From Dunaliella salina (Eukaryota; Chlorophyta; Chlorophyceae; Chlamydomonadales; Dunaliellaceae), in contig MU069795.1 of NCBI GenBank assembly GCA_002284615.2, positions 275,079-290,038 on the forward strand: a stretch of DNA of 14,960 nucleotides. The letters run 5' to 3'. Below are positions 1 through 7,100 of this stretch, piece after piece. The notes below the pieces were generated by a model, which worked only from the letters and a program-made list of their open reading frames with translations, did no database searches and was not told the DNA's origin. The position numbers were made by a program, and so were the translations under genes. Position 1 is the stretch's first letter, and each line of letters begins with the position of its first letter.

Positions 1-24
1 GTGTGTGCGTGCGTGCGTGCGTGC
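1..24. repeat. (GTGC)n microsatellite at window edge
   Basis: GTGTGTGC followed by four GTGC/GCGT units. The array runs off the left edge, so its true length is unknown. It is probably intronic with respect to the SMC1-like gene that follows. Confidence 0.8.
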
Positions 25-230
25 CATTTTTTCAGGATATGTGTGCAAGGCAGGGCTTCCAGTGATGTATTGTAAGTCTCACTCGGATCTCACTGCTGTA
101 AATGGAATAATTACACATCCTATCAATTCTGTTGACTGTACTACACTCCTTTCTCACGTCCACAGGAGTCTGCGAGTGCAAGGCAGTCATTTGGTTTTAA
201 ACAAAGCAGAGGGTTGGGTACACTGGCCTG
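25..230 (+). other. Intron sequence before first recognised exon
   Basis: I see no convincing exon here. There is a plausible acceptor at about 163 (CACGTCCACAG), but the reading after it does not resemble SMC1. The stretch lies upstream of the tandem exon-edge copies that begin at 231. Confidence 0.4.
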
Positions 231-494
231 CTGCAAATACCTTCTGTATGTGCAGCTTGCAAGAAGCTGGAGGCAGGTACACGCTCATACTACCAGCAGC
301 ACACGCAGTAAACTGCAGGTGCCAATGTGAACACCTTGGACAAAAGTGTGCTGTAAATACCTTCCCTGTTTGTAGCTCGCAAGAAGCGGGAGGCAGACAC
401 ACGCTCGTACCATCAGCGGCACACGCGTGGGGCAGGCGCCAATTTGAACAACTTGGACAAAAGTGTGCTGCAAATACCTCCCCTGCATGCACAG
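231..494 (+). repeat. Two decayed upstream copies of the 5' edge of exon 495-610
   Basis: Unit starts at 231, 351 and 468 share CTGC/TAAATACC, giving periods of 120 and 117 bp. Each unit has an acceptor-like CAG or TAG, at 255 (copy A), 375 (copy B) and 494 (the functional acceptor). Each is followed by CT(T/C)GCAAGAAGC and about 75 bp matching the exon start. After the stretch corresponding to exon base ~75, the two upper copies turn back into intron sequence (CTTGGACAAAAGTG). The duplicated unit is therefore the intron tail, the acceptor and the first two thirds of the exon. Copy A has an in-frame TAA-type break in the exon-like part. Confidence 0.85.
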
Positions 495-610
495 CTCGCA
501 AGAAGCTGGAGGCAGACACACGCTTGTACTACCAGCAGCACACGCGCGGTGCAGGCGCCAATCTGAACTCGCAGGAGGTCCAAGAGGAGTATGCCCAGAT
601 CAAGCTGCAG
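495..610 (+). CDS. SMC1: SMC1-like cohesin subunit, exon in N-terminal coiled coil
   Basis: SMC1 is the cohesin ATPase arm that pairs with SMC3 at the hinge and entraps sister chromatids in the nucleus. This 116-bp exon starts after CACAG and ends CTGCAG|GTACGG. It opens with two bases of a split codon and ends in phase 0. It reads ARKKLEADTRLYY, then a polar linker, then SQEVQEEYAQIKLQ. From family knowledge this matches the SMC1 segment with an ARQEFEER-type start, a polar loop, and a (K/E)(K/E)Y-x-(R/Q)(L/I)K end, which lies about 200 residues before the hinge. The polar insert GAGANLNS corresponds to the coil break in other SMC1 proteins. The exon is bracketed by partial copies of itself on both sides, but only this copy has both junctions. 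The gene continues upstream of the window's readable part. I am confident of the SMC1 family because the order of segments is preserved through seven exons. Confidence 0.8.
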
Positions 611-745
611 GTACGGGGATGGTTTTAGGGTAAGGAGATGCCTACGCTGGGCAAAAGCCAGTATGCATTTAGGAAAGACCCACCCGTCACAGCTGAATTT
701 GTATGCCCTGGGTAGGAAAGACCCACCCGTCATCACTGAAATTGT

Positions 746-980
746 ATGCCTAGATCAAGCTGCAGGTGGGTTGGTTTGAGGGGAAGAAAAAGCCTACAAT
801 GGGCAAAAGCCAGAGTGCATTAAGCAAAGACCCAACAGTAAGTGCTTAAACTGAATGCCTAGCTGCAGGTGGGGTTTGAGGGGAAGAAGAAGCCAGTGGG
901 CATAAGCCAGTGTGCATTTAGAAAAGACCCAAAAATCAGCGCTGAAACTGAATGCCCAGATCAAGCTGCAGGTGGGGTGG
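746..980 (+). repeat. Three decayed downstream copies of the 3' edge of exon 495-610
   Basis: The exon end plus donor (ATGCCCAGATCAAGCTGCAG then GT, from 591) recurs at 746, 855 (with an internal 6-bp loss) and 952. Periods are 155, 109 and 97 bp. Each copy is followed by a GGTGGG/GGTTTGAGGGGAAGAA intron head and the GGGCAAAAGCCAGTGTGCATTTAG(A/G)AAAGACCC block. An extra 52-bp internal duplication (TAGGAAAGACCCACCCGTCA) lies at about 669-733. The copies keep CTGCAG|GTGGG, which is a usable donor sequence. Confidence 0.85.
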
Positions 981-990
981 TTAAAAGAAT

Positions 991-1124
991 GCATCTGCAC
1001 ATGGTTGAACCTTGATTAGGAGGTTTGGGGAAAGCAGACACACAGGTTGAGGGTTGAGGGAAAGCAGCTACACATGGTTGAATTTTGGTGGGGAGGTTGG
1101 GAAAAAGCAGCTGCACATAGTTGA
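991..1124 (+). repeat. Short tandem repeat in intron
   Basis: Four degenerate units of the type GCAGCTACACATGGTTGA start at 991, 1034, 1064 and 1107, spaced 43, 30 and 43 bp. They are separated by GGTTTGGGGAAA-like spacers. Confidence 0.65.
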
Positions 1125-1360
1125 TTCTTGCGCAGCACCCCTTCCTGTGGGTCTAGATGCTGGGTTATGCAATGGTACAATCTGACCTTTGACAGCATGA
1201 GAGCCAGCTTATTATCATTACATACCCTGCAGGTGCCTCACCAGAGCTTCCTTGCTACCGAACCAACCTGTGACCAATCCGCCACCCCTTTTTCCTGCAA
1301 TTGAATTTCTCACCAGAATTACGCACCAGTACACACCTTGCTCACAGGATTATTTTGCGC

Positions 1361-1415
1361 ACCTGTATGCACCTTTACGCACCTTCACACACCTTTTTGC
1401 ACCTTAACGCACCCC
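1361..1415 (+). repeat. 10-bp tandem repeat (ACCTTTACGC)n
   Basis: Five consecutive 10-bp units (ACCTGTATGC, ACCTTTACGC, ACCTTCACAC, ACCTTTTTGC, ACCTTAACGC) precede a degenerate ACCCCCC unit. I see no other feature in the intron between 1125 and 1490. Confidence 0.8.
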
Positions 1416-1489
1416 CCTGAAAAACCCCATTACGCATTACGCACCCCTTGAAAAAATAAATAATGAGGAATGGTCACAGGTTGGTACGG

Positions 1490-1697
1490 TATTTCTTGGT
1501 TGCTATTTCTTGGTTGCGCATGACAGATGGCAGAAAAGACGGCGAAGCTTGCAGTACATTCTTGCTGTGTGATCAATGGAAGCTTGCTTGCTATTTCCTG
1601 GTTGCTGCATATGACAAGTGGCAGAAAAAAACGGCAAAGCTGGCAGAAAATTCCTTACTGTGTGACAAATTAGCAAATGTCTCGCTGCACGTGACAG
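1490..1697 (+). repeat. Two decayed upstream copies of exon 1698-1757
   Basis: The block TTTCTTGGTTGC..TGACA, followed by TGGCAGAAAAGACGGC(A/G)AAGCT, occurs with exon-like starts at 1527, 1618 and 1698 (the functional one). Spacing is 91 and 80 bp. Each upper copy keeps an acceptor-like AG and about 28-30 bp of exon start, then diverges into TGTGTGAC(A)AAT/GATCAA intron sequence. Only the third copy continues into CAGTGAGCGTGACACC and reaches a donor. Confidence 0.85.
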
Positions 1698-1757
1698 GTG
1701 GCAGAAAAGACGGCAAAGCTGGCCAGTGAGCGTGACACCCTGTCCACCCGCAAAAAG
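1698..1757 (+). CDS. SMC1: SMC1-like cohesin subunit, 20-codon exon
   Basis: This 60-bp phase 0-0 exon lies between GTGACAG and the donor AAAAAG|GTGGGA. It encodes VAEKTAKLASERDTLSTRKK. It directly continues the preceding exon's YAQIKLQ. In SMC1 family members the YxRLK/YRIK segment is followed by a motif of the form (E/G)xKTAxL-x-E, as here (EKTAKLASE). The helix is heptad-compatible coiled coil. The exon was chosen over the two upstream look-alikes because only this copy has an open frame to a donor in the right phase. Confidence 0.8.
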
Positions 1758-1835
1758 GTGGGATTTGCTCCTTCCCATCTGCATGAATGAAAATGAATGA
1801 GAATGCTGTGGTCATGAGCTTGAATGGAAGGTGGA

Positions 1836-1915
1836 GCATTTGCTTGGTTGCATTTGCTTGGTTGCATTTGGGCATTTGGGCATTTGCTTGGTGGCATTTG
1901 CTTGGTGGCATTTGC
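1836..1915 (+). repeat. GCATTTGCTTGGT tandem repeat
   Basis: About six 13-bp units of GCATTTGCTTGG(T/TG), two of them shortened to GCATTTGG, lie in the intron 80 bp downstream of the exon ending at 1757. Confidence 0.8.
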
Positions 1916-2435
1916 ATGAGTAAGAATGTGTGAAGAGCATGAAAAGACTTGCATGCCAGTATGCACGGCGATTGCACAATGTGTGAGATGAGTGAAGATG
2001 CCTTTTGTGTGTTATCAACTTATCAAGGCTGGCATTGGTGTGGTTGAAGTGTTTATCTGCATATTCTGAAACAATGCAGCTGTGACCTGCTGTTACAATT
2101 TCGTAGCGCATCCATGACGCGCGCACAGTTTATTTGTCATTATACATGCACATCACTGCCATTCTCTCCAGTTCCCTTTCCCACCTTGCGTCCTGGAGAC
2201 AGTTGCTCTACATAACTCACGCGCCAAACTTGCGCCAAACTCACGCCAAACTCATGATACACTTAGTGGTGCTTTGATGATCATCATGCCTTGCGTGTCC
2301 TTCTGGGGTGTGTGCTCTGCCATGCGTGGCACTTTTCAAGCGTGCATGCTTATTCAAATTGTACACGTGATAGCTTGTCATGCTGGTGATGCCTAAGCAT
2401 CCTAATGACCTTCATGACATATCCTTTACATGCAG
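1916..2435 (+). other. Intron, no gene seen
   Basis: AT-leaning intron sequence. The one structured part is a three-unit CGCCAAACT repeat at 2221-2253. The intron ends in a good pyrimidine-rich acceptor, CCTTTACATGCAG, at 2423-2435. Confidence 0.6.
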
Positions 2436-2513
2436 GCCAGTGAGGATGCCCTCCAGCAAGCAGAGGCTGGGTTGGAGGCCCTGCGCAGCCGGTCACAGAG
2501 TTTGAGGGCGCAG
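2436..2513 (+). CDS. SMC1: SMC1-like cohesin subunit, 26-codon exon
   Basis: This 78-bp phase 0-0 exon lies between TTTACATGCAG and the donor GCGCAG|GTGTGT. The residues run from ASEDALQQAEAGLEAL to RSRSQSLRAQ, an uninterrupted amphipathic heptad pattern rich in A, L, E, Q and R, typical of an SMC arm. It corresponds to the region that follows the KTAKL motif in SMC1. Sequence identity to distant SMC1 proteins is low here, so the assignment rests on position, phase and coiled-coil character. Unlike its neighbours, this exon has no tandem copies of its edges. The following intron begins close to a very long (TG)n array. Confidence 0.72.
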
Positions 2514-2659
2514 GTGTGTGTACAACTCGTTTAGGTTTAGGAGCACCAATAAATCCATGGGTTTGCCTCAATTCAGGTGGAGACGGCTCCAGCGTGAGGG
2601 GGAGTTTGTTTGGGAGTCATGAGGCCCTATGAGCCTGGCTCTGGAAGCTGGGTCTCTGT

Positions 2660-2800
<141 letters not shown>

Positions 2801-3103
2801 CAAAATTTATTTACATTTGAGGGCATCCAGCTTCATCTATGTGTCGCTTTGCATAATCAGTCACCTCTGAACTGCTCGGCACACTCGATTAGCAAGGTCG
2901 GTAAACAAGAGTGGTATGCATTTCCAGTTTCCAGAAATTTTCCAGAGGGGGGCAACTGAGGCCCCAAATCAGGTGTTTCTTGCATGTTCCCCGCGTACGT
3001 GCGCCGTAATGGGCAGTTTTCAAGCTTGCGTAGATTCTTGTCTAAACTAGGGTTTCGAAACTGCCAGCTACGGTGTACATGCCTAATTAGCAGCAGCATG
3101 AAC
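2801..3103 (+). other. Intron, no gene seen
   Basis: No exon with a coding signal or SMC1 similarity is visible. An 11-bp inverted match (AAACTAGGGTT near 3046, AACCCTAGTTT near 3101) could form a weak hairpin. Confidence 0.5.
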
Positions 3104-3333
3104 CCTAGTTTTGGCCATCAAATCTCCATAACCGACCACCCACTGCACCAAATTGGTTTTTTTAGTGATTTGGAGTGCTTGCACCAAATGAACAGCATTG
3201 CAACAAGAATAGAGTGGAAAGACTCAATGGTTGGGGAGATACTAAATTTCATCCATTTCTTTTTGAGATTCTCAAATCCAGCACAAGGGGTGCCAAAAAA
3301 TATCATTTTTGACCTTCTCCTTTCCTAGTTTTG
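3104..3333. repeat. ~210 bp segment flanked by a 10-bp direct repeat
   Basis: CCTAGTTTTG occurs at 3104-3113 and 3324-3333. The A/T-richer stretch between them has no coding signal that I trust, despite an open frame on each strand. The arrangement fits a small inserted element with a target-site duplication. No terminal inverted repeat or poly-A tail is obvious, so chance remains possible. Confidence 0.35.
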
Positions 3334-3581
3334 AATGTGCAGGATGTTAGCAGTGTTTATGAGTATCGTGGGTATTAGAGTTTGGAAGTAAGTAATGGTC
3401 CGGGGATGGAGCTGTGGGCCATTTTCGTGTGATATGAGGCCAGGAGAGAGATCTGGGGTCCTCTCATTTTAAAATTTTTTTGTAAACTGTGACATTTTTT
3501 TTCTTATAATAATGGTTAGTATGGTCAGGTTTGAGCAAACGCAAGAAAGAGCTTGCCTGGCAAGTTGGCCAGTTGCCCCCG

Positions 3582-3911
3582 GAAATGTTCAGAATAATCA
3601 AATGGGCAAGCTCGCTGACCCCTGCCACCTGACCCAAGGACAAAGAAGCCACAGCAAATTTTGCAAGCATTCCTGTTTTGCTGTTCCTTAAGCCTTTGCT
3701 GCTACTTATGCTGCTACTGGTGCCTGCTGTTTTCCTTGCGACTCTTGCAGGCTGCAGGGCAAACAGCAGGCATAAGTAGCAGCATAAGTAGCAGCAAAGG
3801 CACAAGGTACAGTGAAACAGGAATGCTTGTGAAATTTGCTGTGGCTTCTTTGTCCTTGGGTCAGGTGGCAGGGGTCAGGGAGCTTGCCCATTTCGTCATT
3901 CTGAAAATTTC
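3582..3911. repeat. Long imperfect inverted repeat (foldback)
   Basis: Two ~154-bp arms, 3582-3735 and 3758-3911, are reverse complements at roughly 85-90% by eye. They are separated by a ~22-bp centre (3736-3757). Conserved blocks include CCTGCCACCTGACCCAAGG, ACAAAGAAGCCACAGCAAAT and CCTTTGCTGCTACTTATGC. Because of the symmetry the same peptide is readable from both strands, so neither frame is evidence of a gene. Transcription through the intron would give a long hairpin RNA. It may be a foldback/MITE-type element or an inverted local duplication; no clear flanking duplication was seen. Confidence 0.9.
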
Positions 3912-4055
3912 TGCACATGAGTTGAATAACCAAGGGCTTCTATCTAGGTCTATCAAAGATAAAGAAGGTCCAGGGAGACTTTGCCCTCAAGGTTAAGTAG
4001 GTGACTGCCGATCTGGCTCATTTTGTCCCAGCAACTTTGCCCAGATAGCTCAAGC

Positions 4056-4535
4056 AAGCAGCAGAGCCAAGGGAGCATGATCCCCAAGTGAGTGATTGAA
4101 AAATAACATGAAACATGTTGGGCTTACTTTTTCGGTTGTGGCAGGCGGCGGAGGCTAGGGAGCATGATATGCAAAGCTCCTAAGATTACATGCGCGTGTT
4201 ATAATATGCTGTGCTCACTGTTTTTTTTGCTCTGGATGCCTGTGGCAGATGGCAGCGGTGCGGGAGTGCAATCCAAACTGAATCATTTGAAAGACATGCT
4301 TGGCGCATTTTTATTGCAGCTTTGTAAGTCTTAATCAGTTTGGCTGTGGCAGGCGGCAGAAGCATGGCAGCTGATCTCCACATTTTAAGCTCTTGAGAAA
4401 ACATTAAAATGGAAGATGAAATATGTGCACACGTGCTCACTGTATTGGGGTCTTTATCTGTTTGGCTGTGGCAGGCAGCTGAGGCAAGGGAGCGAGCAAG
4501 CACAGCTGCATGAGCAGCGACAGATGCACGAAAGG
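4056..4535 (+). repeat. Five decayed upstream copies of the 5' edge of exon 4620-4738
   Basis: Pieces resembling (TTTGGCTGTG)GCAG|GCGGC(T)GAGGC.AGGGAGC occur at about 4056, 4141, 4246, 4350 and 4471, before the functional acceptor at 4619. The copy starting at 4475 is the longest: it matches about 60 bp of the exon, through AGATGCACGAAAGGA. In the exon's frame it hits TGA at 4511-4513, where the functional exon has CGA. Older copies keep only the acceptor and 10-25 bp. The age gradient (worst match farthest away) suggests repeated local duplication. Confidence 0.8.
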
Positions 4536-4619
4536 ACATTGATGAAAGCATTTCAATGGACACAAAATGTTCAGCATGTTGTGATCACAGCTTTGAGGAT
4601 TTTATTCTGTTTTTGGCAG

Positions 4620-4738
4620 GCGGCTGAGGCGAGGGAGCGCGCAAGCACGGCTGCGCGAGCAGCGGCAGATGCACGAAAGGAGCACAAGGCGCGCACCACG
4701 GAGCGTGCCAAGATTGAGGACCAACTGCGCAAGAGCTC
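4620..4738 (+). CDS. SMC1: SMC1-like cohesin subunit, exon ending N-terminal coiled coil
   Basis: This 119-bp exon lies between TTTTGGCAG and the donor AGCTC|GTGAGT. It enters in phase 0 and leaves after two bases of a codon. It starts AAEARERASTAARAAADARK and ends ERAKIEDQLRKS. It is a strongly helical, Ala/Arg/Glu-rich coiled coil. The closing KIEDQL matches the SMC1 pattern (E)AKIxxxLxxIE found about 60-70 residues before the hinge. Codons are GC-rich (GCG, CGC, GAG), unlike the surrounding introns. At least five partial copies lie upstream and one downstream, but only this one is open across its whole length. Confidence 0.8.
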
Positions 4739-4801
4739 GTGAGTTTTGGGGTTGGATGTGGGTTGGAGGGTCGGGACTGCTCAGGCTGCAGTAGGCTTGC
4801 T

Positions 4802-4905
4802 CACCACAAGGAGGAAGATTGAGGGCCAACTGCGCAAGCTCACAAGCTCTTAAGTTGTGAAGCTGGATAAGGATGGGATGGTTGGGAAGCTTCAGGCTGC
4901 ATGCT
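4802..4905 (+). repeat. Decayed downstream copy of the 3' edge of exon 4620-4738
   Basis: CACCACAAGGAGGAAGATTG, then AGGGCCAACTGCGCAAGCTC, copies the exon end at 4694-4738 about 109 bp further on. It is followed by an intron head that also matches (GGGATGGTTGGGAAGCTTCAGGCTGCA versus GGAGGGTCGGGACTGCTCAGGCTGCA). The donor GTGAGT is lost in this copy. Confidence 0.75.
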
Positions 4906-5112
4906 TAAAAATTGGACTTGCTTCACAGAAGCAGGGCCAGTTTTGCAAGCAAAGATACAGTTATTCGAGGTAGTAATGATGAAGGTGGAGGCCTATTGCA
5001 GATGCGAAGGGTGGAGGTAATTTCATTTTTGAGATCATTTAAAGCTTTCTTGAAGAATTTCTGGCTCAAGCGAGGTGATGATTTTAGCTTAACCTATTTT
5101 GAGTCTTCACAG

Positions 5113-5178
5113 CATTCATAAGGCTGAGATTCAAGAGGATGGTTTGAAGGCAAAGCAGTTGACCAAGCAGCTTTATTG
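5113..5178 (+). CDS. SMC1: Tentative SMC1-like exon (22 codons)
   Basis: After the acceptor CTTCACAG at 5112 a frame opens that completes the split codon of the previous exon (TC plus C gives Ser). It reads IHKAEIQEDGLKAKQLTKQ. Plant SMC1 has an HKGEI-type motif at this place, just before the last helix in front of the hinge, which fits. A donor at TG|GTGTTA (5179) gives a 66-bp exon that leaves in the phase needed by exon 5505-5644. The donor is weak, and an alternative GT at about 5199 would break the phase. The exon body has one decayed copy at about 5257-5339, where the frame is damaged. Confidence 0.42.
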
Positions 5179-5219
5179 GTGTTACGTTGCCCAGCAAGGT
5201 ACTGTTGCAACCTCTCCGG

Positions 5220-5504
5220 GTCTGAGCTGTTTGTGACCAAGAAACTGGAGCATCCTGCAATTTCAAGAGGATGGCTGGAAACCAAACACTTAACCAAGCA
5301 GCTTTTTTGGTGTTACGCTGCTTAGCTGGTTACTGTTGTTAGAAGTGGGAGCTGCTAATCCTGCAACATCAGCTTTAGACCACCAACTTGGATGCGGTAT
5401 ATTTTTTCGCAACCTACCCAGGTCTGAGCGCGAGTTTGTGACCAAGAAGCTGGAGGATGTGGAGGCGCAGCTTCAAGATGCATACCCTTTTTTGCCCTAC
5501 CCAG
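5220..5504 (+). repeat. Decayed copies of exon 5113-5178 and of the 5' edge of exon 5505-5644
   Basis: Two families interleave here. GTCTGAG(C/CG)..GTTTGTGACCAAGAA occurs at 5220, 5422 and 5505 (the functional one). The acceptor in front is CTCTCCGG (lost AG) at 5220 and an intact CTACCCAG at 5421 and 5504. Between them, ATTTCAAGAGGATGGCTGGA with ACCAAGCAGCTTTTTTGG (5260-5318) copies the body of exon 5113-5178. The 5422 copy keeps about 58 bp of exon frame, through GAGGCGCAGCTTCAAGATGCATACC. Confidence 0.85.
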
Positions 5505-5644
5505 GTCTGAGCGTGAGTTTGTGACCAAGAAGCTGGAGGATGTGGAGGCACGGCTGCAGGAAGCACGCAGCGATCGAAAGGCTGCAGGGAAAGAGAAGAA
5601 GCACAAGGAAGCCCTGGATGCCCTGAAGCGCATGTACCCCTCTA
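5505..5644 (+). CDS. SMC1: SMC1-like cohesin subunit, exon entering the hinge
   Basis: This 140-bp exon lies between CTACCCAG and the donor CCCTCTA|GTGAGT. It begins with one base of a split codon and ends with one. It reads SEREFVTKKLEDVEARLQEA, then RSDRKAAGKEKKHKEALDAL, then KRMYPS. This is the clearest SMC1 signature in the window. The family has an ExxLxxxRxDRxE-type helix end, then a basic stretch, then (S/D)xKR(L/M)(Y/F)PG/S leading into VYGR of the hinge. The last A joins GT of the next exon to give Ser-Val-Tyr-Gly-Arg. Partial copies flank it on both sides. Confidence 0.88.
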
Positions 5645-5732
5645 GTGAGTGTTTCAACCGATTTTTTGTTGGGATAAAGCTCAAGTTGCGCGCAGCAACT
5701 TTGAAGCTGCAGAGCAAGAGAAGGTGTTATGC

Positions 5733-6076
5733 ACAACAAGGAGGCCCTGGATGCCCTGAAGCGCATGCACCCCTCAGGTGAGTGTACAGACCGAGTTTTT
5801 GTGAGTGTGCAGACCAATTTTTAGTCAGGATCAACCACGAGGTGCACGCAGCGACCTTCCAGCTGCAAGCCGGGAGAAGCACAAGGAAGCCCTGGATGTG
5901 CTCAAGCACACGTACCCACCCAGTAAGTGTAGGAAACATGTCTTTGTGAGTGTACAGACCACATAGTCGTGTCAGGATCAATCACAAGGTGCGCACAGCA
6001 ACGTTCCAGCTGCGGGGCGGGAGAAGAAGCACAAGAAAGCCCTGGATGTGCTCAAGCGCATTTACCCCTCTCGTGT
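5733..6076 (+). repeat. Three decayed downstream copies of the 3' edge of exon 5505-5644
   Basis: GCCCTGGATG(C/T)(C/G)CT(G/C)AAGC at 5611 (functional exon) recurs at 5744, 5889 and 6039, with periods of 133, 145 and 150 bp. Each copy is preceded by GAGAAGAAGCACAAG-like sequence and followed by a donor-like GT: CTCAG|GTGAGT at 5776, CCCA|GTAAGT at 5925, and a poorer CTC|GTGTGC at 6072. Linking intron blocks (GTGTACAGACC, CAGGATCAA(C/T)CAC, TTCCAGCTGC) repeat as well. Two of the copied donors look closer to consensus than the functional one. Confidence 0.88.
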
Positions 6077-6436
6077 GCGTAGAGACCAAAATTTGTGGAG
6101 ATCAAGCACAATCAGTGATAAGCCTCTGAGTGTACATGTGAACTTGTCAATTTGTATGGATGAGTGCATGCGTATTGAAAGAAGTGCCATAATGCCCCAT
6201 GTGTACAGCTCTAACTCATCATAACATTATGATGATGTAGGCATGGTTGGTGACATGGAAATTACAGTGGTGGTAGGCAGTACTTTTAACTGTTTACTGC
6301 TGCTGAGGCCTGAATTGTTTTACATGAGAATATGTGTGAGTTTGCCTGCAGCAGGCCCTGCTTTCACATCCCTGATATTATTAATCCATGCTGCGTCGAA
6401 TGTACAAAATACTCTTTGTAATGTTCCTGCTTGCAG
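6077..6436 (+). other. Intron, no gene seen
   Basis: No exon is visible before the good acceptor at 6431-6436 (TTGCAG after TAATGTTCCTGC). A small open frame from 6243 crosses this acceptor and is not a separate gene. Confidence 0.6.
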
Positions 6437-6504
6437 GTGTGTATGGGCGCCTGCATGAGCTGGGCGACGTCATGCAGCGCCAATACCACCTGGCTCTCAC
6501 TGTG
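6437..6504 (+). CDS. SMC1: SMC1-like cohesin subunit, first hinge exon
   Basis: This 68-bp exon follows TTGCAG. With the preceding exon's last base it reads S-VYGRLHELGDVMQRQYHLA, then LTV. It ends in phase 0 at ACTGTG|GTGCGT. The SMC1 hinge starts with VYGR-(L/M)-x-(D/E)L, then a QKKY-x-(I/L)AVT strand; here it is VYGRLHEL and RQYHLALTV. This surface forms the dimer with the SMC3 hinge. The family continues with a (G/K)(R/K)xMDA(I/V)(V/I)V strand, which I cannot find in any frame downstream in this window. About 214 of roughly 1200 SMC1 residues are therefore present. Confidence 0.86.
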
Positions 6505-6913
6505 GTGCGTGACGAATATATGAATACTCCTTAGGTCCTTTGTTTGTACAATTTTACGAATGAAGTGTACAATCCCCTTTCACACAAATGCTGAGGTCTT
6601 TACAAATAACCTTCTTAAGCTTGCTGTACACATGTTGATTGTGGAAGTGGTGTAGGGCGCTGCAAGGCAGTGTGCATTCGTTGAAAAGTGGGTGTTTCAA
6701 GGCATTGTGCGATTGGGATTGCACTTATTCCTTGGGTGTTTGCTTCCATGAACGAGTTGCAAGCCACACTTTAAACTCCAAAATCAGTGCAGCTGAAGCT
6801 TGGAAAGGCTTTGCAGGCAATGGTTCTGTAAAACCTTTTGATCTTGATGGAATTTAAGTAGGTGGCTTGCCAAGACCTTATCAACTTGATGCTGATGTAT
6901 GTTGTATAGTGGG
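6505..6913 (+). other. Presumed intron, no gene seen
   Basis: I searched by eye for the next hinge strand (MDAxxV) in all plus-strand frames and did not find it. Open frames here lack splice-flanked coding character. Confidence 0.5.

Positions 6914-7100
<187 letters not shown>

Noticed and set aside
5..628. 207-codon open frame at the left end
   Set aside because: Not one protein: it is the last exon (495-610) plus its two upstream copies and intron, kept open by repeat similarity. Only the 495-610 part matches SMC1.
231..980. CRISPR-like regularly spaced repeats
   Set aside because: Repeats are degenerate, contiguous, 97-155 bp long and cross splice junctions in a eukaryotic gene; there are no unique spacers and no cas genes.
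2984..3328. 114-codon open frame and its antisense counterpart
   Set aside because: AT-rich codons, no splice-supported boundaries, no recognised motif, and it lies in the possible small insertion at 3104-3333.
3464..3996. Two similar 111-113 codon frames on opposite strands
   Set aside because: They are the two arms of the palindrome at 3582-3911 read from either strand; the similarity reflects the inverted repeat, not selection.
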